Below, one piece after another: positions 5,725 through 10,360 of a stretch of DNA of 10,360 nucleotides; position 1 is the stretch's first letter, and each line of letters begins with the position of its first letter. The notes below the pieces were generated by a model. That model was not told where the DNA came from, did no database searches, and saw only the letters and a program-made list of their open reading frames with translations. Location: assembly GCA_035546135.1 (NCBI GenBank), contig DASZWY010000019.1, positions 1 to 10,360 on the forward strand, given 5' to 3'. The position numbers and the translations under genes are program-made. This DNA is from JABDGR01 sp035546135. GTDB lineage: Bacteria > Verrucomicrobiota > Verrucomicrobiia > Opitutales > JABDGR01.

Positions 5725-6381
5725 TCATTGGCCCCCTTTCGAAACAGGTCCAAATTTTATAATCGGTGTTTTTGCATTACTTCTTTTCATATTTGGCTGC
5801 AGGTCAATCCACGCGCAAATAAAAATCTTAAGCTTAGCAAGACCATCCGATATTTCTTTTAGGTCTATCTCAATTCCGCCAGCCTCCAGAATTAATTCAC
5901 TCGTAAATCGGGATGCCTCACGATCGTAGCTTATTGAACGGACAGATATGCCATCAAGCAGGTTTCCGGTAAAAATCGTGTGGCAAATCTTATTAAAAGA
6001 CGGGATCCATGAAAGCGAACCCCAAACCGGACTTGAAGATGTAGACGCATTCGAAATTTCACTTCTTAAATGCTGGACATAGTGGCGAAGTTTATCAGCT
6101 TGTGTCGTAGAGTGAAGAAAAGTTTGGATCTCTGGAAGTCTCTGAGACAATCCTGGTGTCTGCTGAATAAGTTGCCTGACTCGATAGCAAATATCCACAA
6201 TCGTCCATGCATCCAACATGACTGCAGGAATTAGCTCTTCACAACATTCCTCTTTTTCTATGCGAAAATAAATTTCGTCTAGCGCGGCTTTCAGTCGTGT
6301 AGTGGCTAAAGCCGCCATCGCAAAAGAATATCGAAGGCCGTCCATGTAAAAAACAAACTTTCTTTGGACTTCGCTCATCAT
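5725..6381 (-). CDS. AT-rich gene of unknown function
   Basis: I do not recognise this 218-residue protein as a named family. It is soluble-looking, with no signal peptide or clear membrane helix. Segments that look conserved are DAWTIVDICYRVRQLIQQ (57-74), a helical LRHYVQHLRSEI (98-109) and VWGSLSWIP (119-127). They recall a hypothetical-protein family found in diverse bacteria, but that is memory, not a search. The start is taken at the first of two adjacent ATGs (6381), eight bases after the stop of the isomerase-like gene, with AAGGGG as a weak possible ribosome site. The open frame continues far upstream, but only as Arg/Pro-rich shadow translation of the neighbouring GC-rich gene. Base composition is clearly lower in GC than every neighbour, with many AAA, ATT and TTT codons, suggesting recent acquisition. 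It converges on the repeat and the antitoxin gene. Confidence 0.75.
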   Translation of the reverse strand: MMSEVQRKFVFYMDGLRYSFAMAALATTRLKAALDEIYFRIEKEECCEELIPAVMLDAWTIVDICYRVRQLIQQTPGLSQRLPEIQTFLHSTTQADKLRHYVQHLRSEISNASTSSSPVWGSLSWIPSFNKICHTIFTGNLLDGISVRSISYDREASRFTSELILEAGGIEIDLKEISDGLAKLKIFICAWIDLQPNMKRSNAKTPIIKFGPVSKGGQ

Positions 6382-6389
6382 AGCAATAT

Positions 6390-8012
6390 TCAGAACCCCT
6401 TCCCGTCGGCTTTCGTGCCGCAGAAGGAGACTTCGAGGCCGAGTTCGTGGGCGAGGGCGGCTTTGGCGTACAGGGCGAGGTCGGCTTCCGGGGCGGATTT
6501 GGCGTAGGCGACCTGGATGTGGTTGGCTTTGTGGCGGGCCATCATTTGGTCGCGGGTGACGCCGTAGGTGACGGCATGCATGATGGGCCACTGGATGGTG
6601 GTGGCTTTCCAGCGGCGGTCGGTTTCCTCCTGGGGCAAGGCGATGGCCTTGGCGCGACCGAGGTCCATCTTGAGCTTGCCTTTTTCGACGAAGATGCGGC
6701 TCCAGACGATTTCGCCGGGTTTGGCGATGCCGCGGACGGTGCCGCCGCCGAGGCGGAAATACATCGGGGGCTGGCGGAGGGAGTCGGTGCCGGCGTAGCC
6801 GCCGACGTGGTGCGCGGGGGGCGCGCTGCCGGAGATGAGGAAGACCCAGACGTAGTCGCCGGTGGTGCCGGACTGGTCCCAATCGCCCCAGCGGAGGTCG
6901 TGGAGGGTATTTTCGACGGGCTGGTTGAGGGTGGCGTGGACGCGGTTGGTGAAGAGGCCGTCGAGCCCGGCGCATTCGTCGACTTCGTTGAAATGCGGGA
7001 GCGGCTCGCCGGGGCGGATGATTTTGCCGGCGGCGTTGCGCACGGGGGGGCGGTCGGAATTGTTGAGGAGGCCCTCGACGAGGTCGGAAGCCGGCAGGAG
7101 GTCCTTGAGGCCCTGCTGGTATTGGATGCCGATGGCCTCGCAGCCGAATTCGTCGGCGAGGCGGAGGGCGGCTGCATACATTTTGCACTGGGCGAGGACC
7201 TGGGCCTCGGTCAAATCGGTGGCTTCATTGAGGCCGAGGTGGAACTTCATGCCCTTGGCGAGGAGCCATTTGTAGATGGCGCGGGCCTCGGCGTCGGTGA
7301 CCTGGGTGGCGGCATAGTAGAGGGCGGATTGGGAGAGGCGCTCCTTGTACACGCCGGTTTGGAAAAGGAGTTCGTCGGGGATAATGGCATTGAACATGCC
7401 CATGCAGCCCTCGTCAAAGACGCCGAGGATGGCCTTGCGGCGGCGGAGATCGGCGGCGATTTTTTTGGCGACGGCGCGGGCGGCGGCGGGGATTTTGCAC
7501 TTGGCGAGAGGCTTGACGTGCGGGGTCGGGTGCTTGACGGCGCCGGTCTTGAGCCAGGTGGCGAGATTTTTGAGAAAAAGGTCGTCGGTGAAGTCCTCGC
7601 TCCAGAGGGTGGAGTATTTGACGCCGGCTTTGGTGAGGGAGCCGTTGAGGTTGCACATGCCGACCAGGCCGGGCCAGGTGCCGGACCAGTTGGCGACGGT
7701 GAGGAGGGGCGCGCGGTGTGAGACGAGGCCGTGCAGAATATGGTGCGAGTATTGCCAGACGGCCTCGGCGACGATGAGGGGGGTCTTGGGATCGATCGTC
7801 GAAAAAACCTCCATGCCCTCCTTTTGGGACTGGATGAAGCCGTGTTTGCGCTTGGCGTCGTAGGGATGCGCGCGGACGAGGGTGGCGCCCATCTTGGCGA
7901 GCGCGGCGGTGAGGGCCTGCTCCATGGCGCGCTGGGCGGGCCAGCAGACCTCATTGGCGGATTGGCGTTGGTCGCCATTGGCGACAAGCAGGAGTTTTTT
8001 CGGGGCGGGCAT
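6390..8012 (-). CDS. L-fucose isomerase-superfamily protein
   Basis: This 540-residue protein looks like a member of the L-fucose/L-arabinose isomerase fold group (COG2407-like). Recognisable stretches are LIVAEAVWQYSHH (about 79-91), NLNGSLTKAGVKYSTLWSEDF (from about 121) and GVFDEGCMGMFN (197-208). The C-terminal half has HFNEVDECAGLDGLFTNRV (about 340-358), whose Glu/Asp pattern parallels the metal-ligand region of fucose isomerases. Family members interconvert aldoses and ketoses using Mn2+; many distant relatives, including this type, have no proven substrate. The start at 8012 is chosen because MPAPKKLLLVANGD begins the first beta strand. In-frame ATGs further upstream run into the divergent methyltransferase gene. 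The AT-rich gene follows eight bases downstream on the same strand. No kinase, aldolase or transporter of a sugar pathway is adjacent. Confidence 0.6.
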   Translation of the reverse strand: MPAPKKLLLVANGDQRQSANEVCWPAQRAMEQALTAALAKMGATLVRAHPYDAKRKHGFIQSQKEGMEVFSTIDPKTPLIVAEAVWQYSHHILHGLVSHRAPLLTVANWSGTWPGLVGMCNLNGSLTKAGVKYSTLWSEDFTDDLFLKNLATWLKTGAVKHPTPHVKPLAKCKIPAAARAVAKKIAADLRRRKAILGVFDEGCMGMFNAIIPDELLFQTGVYKERLSQSALYYAATQVTDAEARAIYKWLLAKGMKFHLGLNEATDLTEAQVLAQCKMYAAALRLADEFGCEAIGIQYQQGLKDLLPASDLVEGLLNNSDRPPVRNAAGKIIRPGEPLPHFNEVDECAGLDGLFTNRVHATLNQPVENTLHDLRWGDWDQSGTTGDYVWVFLISGSAPPAHHVGGYAGTDSLRQPPMYFRLGGGTVRGIAKPGEIVWSRIFVEKGKLKMDLGRAKAIALPQEETDRRWKATTIQWPIMHAVTYGVTRDQMMARHKANHIQVAYAKSAPEADLALYAKAALAHELGLEVSFCGTKADGKGF

Positions 8013-8079
8013 GGGGAAAGCAGCGGAAAAGGCGAGTTTGCGTCGCAGTGGAAAAAGTTCAATCACGAATGCGTCCGCA

Positions 8080-9096
8080 ATGCGGGTTGACCGGCGGAAG
8101 CGGTCTGACATTGTGGCCCACGTGCCGTTCAACGTGTCCAATATCGCCGCCCTGCAAAAACTGCTGGAGGGATTGACTGCGAACGCCTACGCCCTGAAGG
8201 TTCCCGCAGAGTTCGTCGAGAAATTTTTTGCGGGCCGCCACATCATCCGCGCGGCGGCCGCCGCGCAATTGCAGGCCAGCCGGCGGCTCTTGCAAGGCAT
8301 CGAGTATGCGCTGCGCGAAGGCGGCAACCATCTGTGGGGGCAAAGCACGATTGAGGAAAATTACGCGCTGACGCGGGTGCTGGAGTTGCTGCGGCCGCAG
8401 ACGGTGGCGGAGGTGGGGCTTTTCCGCGGGCAGACGGCACTGACCATCCACACGGCGTTGCGGCAAAATGGCGGCTGGAGTTATATGGGCGTGGATCCCG
8501 ATGCGCTGGCGATTGCGACGACCCGGGAAGTTTTGCGCGTGGCGGGGGTGGCGGCGAACGATCAATTTTTGCCGGAGACTTCGGACAAATGGCGGGGAAA
8601 AGCGCCGGCGGATTTTGCGCTGATCGATGGCGACCATGCGTATGGCAGCGTGGCGGCGGATTTTGCGGGCGCGTATAATTTGCTGCCCGCCGGCGGGGTG
8701 ATTGCGCTGCACGACGTGGGCTCGCCGGTTTACGGATGCACGCAACAAGGGCCGGGGCATTTGCTGCACCGGGTGCTGCCCGGCGTCCTGAAGGACGGCG
8801 CGGCGCTTTTTTGCCTCGATGCGATGTGCCGCGAAACCACGATGCAAAAACTCGCGGAAGGCGCTTACACGAACGGGACGGCCGAAGCGGAGGCGATTGC
8901 GCGCGTGACGATGGCGGACACGGTGTCCGGCTGGGGCGGGTTGGGCTTCGTGGTCAAAATCGAGGGGGAATCGCGGGTCGATTTGGCAGAATTGCAGAAA
9001 CAAGCCCCAGCCGAGCTGGCCCCCGCGGGGCCGCCGCCGAAGCGGGGAACGATTTTGGGCCGGGTGGCGCGAAAGATTGCGCGGCATATTCCCTAG
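8080..9096 (+). CDS. Class I SAM-dependent methyltransferase (Methyltransf_24 type)
   Basis: The 338-residue product has a Rossmann methyltransferase core at about residues 105-220. Motif I is AEVGLFRGQTAL (about 110-121), the ribose-binding acidic strand is GVDPDALA (137-144), a FALIDGDHAYGSV segment lies at about 179-191, and GGVIALHDVG (205-214) follows. The IDGDH and HD pair typifies Methyltransf_24 and the related cephalosporin-hydroxylase-like group, often found with sugar or polysaccharide-modifying genes. About 100 N-terminal residues are helical and unassigned, and the C-terminus ends in a basic segment (GRVARKIARHIP). The ATG at 8080 avoids overlap with the divergent isomerase-like gene; GTG codons at 8113 and 8122 are alternatives. 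The acceptor is unknown. It is transcribed divergently from the isomerase-like gene across 67 bases, which must hold both promoters. Confidence 0.83.
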   Translation: MRVDRRKRSDIVAHVPFNVSNIAALQKLLEGLTANAYALKVPAEFVEKFFAGRHIIRAAAAAQLQASRRLLQGIEYALREGGNHLWGQSTIEENYALTRVLELLRPQTVAEVGLFRGQTALTIHTALRQNGGWSYMGVDPDALAIATTREVLRVAGVAANDQFLPETSDKWRGKAPADFALIDGDHAYGSVAADFAGAYNLLPAGGVIALHDVGSPVYGCTQQGPGHLLHRVLPGVLKDGAALFCLDAMCRETTMQKLAEGAYTNGTAEAEAIARVTMADTVSGWGGLGFVVKIEGESRVDLAELQKQAPAELAPAGPPPKRGTILGRVARKIARHIP

Positions 9097-9133
9097 GCAT
9101 TCGAGCGCATTTTCCCCCGCCAGCGGCGTCGAA

Positions 9134-9207
9134 TGGTTGCCCGACATGGATTCGAACCATGACAAAGTGAACCAAAATCACTTGTGCTACCATTACACTA
9201 TCGGGCA
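9134..9207 (-). tRNA. tRNA-Gln (anticodon UUG)
   Basis: Read on the minus strand, a complete cloverleaf is visible. The acceptor stem is TGCCCGA (9207-9201) paired with TCGGGCA (9144-9138). The D arm is GTGT/GCAC with an AATGGTA loop, and the anticodon stem is AGTGA/TCACT with loop TTTTGGT, giving anticodon TTG. The T arm is CATGG/CCATG with loop TTCGAAT. The discriminator base is A (9137), and CCA is encoded (9136-9134). All stems pair, with one G-T in the D stem. The anticodon reads CAA and, by wobble, CAG. It lies in the gap between the convergent methyltransferase gene and the downstream arnD-like gene. Confidence 0.95.
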
Positions 9208-9221
9208 AAAGCAAAAGGGAG

Positions 9222-9250
9222 ACGTTAGCGGGCGGGCGGAACGTGGTCAA
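9222..9250 (-). promoter_or_regulatory. Candidate promoter of tRNA-Gln
   Basis: On the minus strand, TTGACC (9250-9245) and TAACGT (9227-9222) are 17 bases apart. The -35 box matches five of six consensus bases; the -10 box is weak. The -10 box ends 14 bases before the mature tRNA 5' end, a normal distance for a short leader removed by RNase P. Confidence 0.45.
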
Positions 9251-9365
9251 GAATGGAGGTGCGGGAGGGTTGGTTCTGATTTGGAATAAAACCAAAGCGG
9301 GGGAGGATTTTCGGCCTTGCGTCAGTGGCAGGGGAGGGATTGCCTAAGGGGGTTGGATGCTCAGC

Positions 9366-9392
9366 TGGCGGCCCCGCCCCTTGGCGCCGCCA
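9366..9392 (+). other. GC hairpin with T-rich tail just before arnD-like start
   Basis: TGGCGGC (9366-9372) pairs with GCCGCCA (9386-9392) around a 13-base loop. A T-rich run (9393-9405) follows and the ATG comes at 9407. This looks like a weak intrinsic terminator or attenuator in the leader, but the T-run starts several bases after the stem and the loop is long. Confidence 0.35.
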
Positions 9393-9406
9393 CTTTAAAT
9401 TTTTTC

Positions 9407-10333
9407 ATGAGTCTGCGTTTGGCCATCAAGGTGGATGTGGACACCGACCGGGGAACCCGGGAGGGCGTGCCGCCGCTGGCGGAGGCGCTGCGGGCGGCTG
9501 GGTGCCCGGCGACATTTTTGTTCTCGCTGGGGCCGGACAACACCGGCAAGGCGGTGCGGCGGATTTTCCGGCCGGGGTTTTTGCAAAAAATCGGGCGGAC
9601 GAACGTCGCGGGCAATTATGGCCTGCGCACGCTGCTGAGCGGGACGCTGCTGCCAGCGGCAATGATCGCGAAACGGAATGAAGGCGTGCTGCGGGCGGTG
9701 CGCGGGCAGGGATTTGCGGTGGGCATCCATTGCTGGGACCATTTTGCGTGGCAGGATTACCTGGAGAAGTGGGACTTGGAAAAAACGCACGATGAATTTG
9801 CCAAGGCGGCGGCGGAGTTCGAGCGGGTGTTTGGCGTGAAGCCCGGGACGGCGGGCGCGCCGGGCTGGCAGGCGAACGCGAACAGTTTCCGCGTGTACGA
9901 TGAATTCGAATTGCTTTACGGCAGCGACACGCGCGGGCCGCAGCCGTTTTTCCCGCGCGTGGGGCACGAGACGTTTCGCACGCTGCAAATCCCCACCACC
10001 CTGCCGACGTTGGACGAACTGCTGGGCCGGCCCGAGTACCCGATGGAAAAAATCGTGGCCCATTACCGCGAGTTGCTGAAGGAGGCGCCGGACGGTTATG
10101 TGCATGTGCATACCATCCACGCGGAACTGGAGGGCCAGCGCTACCTGGATTTGTTCAAGGCGCTGCTGGCGGCGGCAAAGGCGGCGGGCGTGGAATTTGC
10201 CGCGCTCGAGGAAGTGGCGCAGGAAATCTTGCGCGAGCGCGGGAAAGTGCCGGTGTGCGAGGTGAAGGCCAAGACGATTGACGGGCGCAGCGGCACCCTG
10301 GCGGTGCAGGGCGCGCCGGGGTTTGGCCATTAG
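9407..10333 (+). CDS. arnD: 4-deoxy-4-formamido-L-arabinose-phosphoundecaprenol deformylase (ArnD-like polysaccharide deacetylase)
   Basis: The 308-residue product closely follows ArnD (about 300 residues in enterobacteria). ArnD removes the formyl group from undecaprenyl-phosphate-linked 4-formamido-arabinose on the inner membrane, before ArnT moves the aminoarabinose to lipid A and confers polymyxin resistance. NodB-type landmarks are VDVDTDRGTREGVP (9-22, with the catalytic Asp-Asp region), FLFSLGPDN (37-45), the metal site HCWDHFAWQ (108-116), GAPGWQAN (150-157), SDTRG (173-177), QIPTTLPTLDEL (194-205) and VHTIHAELEG (234-243). The ATG at 9407 matches the usual ArnD N-terminus; the longer in-frame start at 9317 would add 30 residues of no family character. 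No signal peptide is seen. No arnA, B, C or T gene lies in the window, although 10334-10360 is all that is visible downstream. A related deacetylase with another lipid-linked substrate cannot be excluded. Confidence 0.85.
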   Translation: MSLRLAIKVDVDTDRGTREGVPPLAEALRAAGCPATFLFSLGPDNTGKAVRRIFRPGFLQKIGRTNVAGNYGLRTLLSGTLLPAAMIAKRNEGVLRAVRGQGFAVGIHCWDHFAWQDYLEKWDLEKTHDEFAKAAAEFERVFGVKPGTAGAPGWQANANSFRVYDEFELLYGSDTRGPQPFFPRVGHETFRTLQIPTTLPTLDELLGRPEYPMEKIVAHYRELLKEAPDGYVHVHTIHAELEGQRYLDLFKALLAAAKAAGVEFAALEEVAQEILRERGKVPVCEVKAKTIDGRSGTLAVQGAPGFGH

Positions 10334-10360
10334 AGAAATATTGCCAGCAGGGTTTTCTCC

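Noticed and set aside
5725..7188. A single long minus-strand open frame joining the AT-rich gene to upstream sequence
   Set aside because: The upstream part is a Pro/Arg-rich translation in the wrong frame of the well-supported isomerase-like gene. Composition and protein character change abruptly at about 6381, where two ATGs lie just after the isomerase-like stop.
6447..7721. Long plus-strand open frame opposite the isomerase-like gene
   Set aside because: The product is Gly/Ala/Asp-rich with no domain, as expected from the antisense of a GC-rich gene. The minus-strand protein has clear family motifs.
7882..8079. Upstream start for the methyltransferase gene
   Set aside because: The extra 66 residues would be antisense to the first part of the isomerase-like gene and look like shadow translation.
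8013..8141. Upstream start for the isomerase-like gene
   Set aside because: It would overlap the methyltransferase gene start and adds 43 residues before the natural first beta strand.
9098..9135. Inverted repeat CATTCGA/TCGAATG between the convergent methyltransferase and tRNA genes, as a terminator
   Set aside because: The stem is only 7 bp around a 24-base loop, overlaps the encoded CCA end and has no T-run on either strand.

Overview
The window is a GC-rich bacterial chromosomal segment. Gene content, protein style, the near absence of Shine-Dalgarno sequences and the 'accacggatggcgcgga'-type intergenic repeats suggest a Verrucomicrobiota genome (Pedosphaera/Limisphaerales-like). This assignment is inference; the window contains no rRNA or other decisive phylogenetic marker.

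Layout. Bases 1-518 hold the 3' end of an anthranilate synthase component I gene (trpE). A plus-strand run follows: a group-2 sigma-70 factor (662-1822), a CobW-like P-loop protein with a damaged Walker A motif (1876-2613), an exported cupin (2664-3152) and a 14-TM DHA2-type drug exporter resembling MdtD (3177-4613). Gaps of 24-53 bases from sigma factor to exporter would allow co-transcription, but the functions show no common pathway.

Bases 4614-5724 form an accessory island. Two 117-base direct copies of an intergenic repeat (4678-4794 and 5568-5684, seven differences) bracket a HigB/RelE-type toxin and an XRE-type HigA antitoxin that overlap by 17 bases. The toxin promoter has a perfect TTGACA box. 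A 26-base near-perfect palindrome runs from that box to the expected -10 position, as expected for an autorepression operator, and the toxin mRNA may be leaderless. Next to the second repeat, on the minus strand, lies a visibly AT-richer gene of unknown function (5725-6381), which looks acquired.

Bases 6382-9096 contain a minus-strand sugar-isomerase-like protein of the L-fucose isomerase superfamily (6390-8012), divergent across a 67-base gap from a Methyltransf_24-type SAM methyltransferase (8080-9096). A minus-strand tRNA-Gln(UUG) with encoded CCA follows (9134-9207), with a candidate promoter. The window ends with a complete arnD-like deformylase gene (9407-10333). Its product would act on undecaprenyl-linked aminoarabinose in lipid A modification, but no other arn gene is visible.

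No complete new multi-gene system is evident. The strongest candidates for follow-up are the repeat-bounded toxin-antitoxin unit with its operator, the AT-rich orphan beside it, and the CobW-like protein with a degenerate P-loop.
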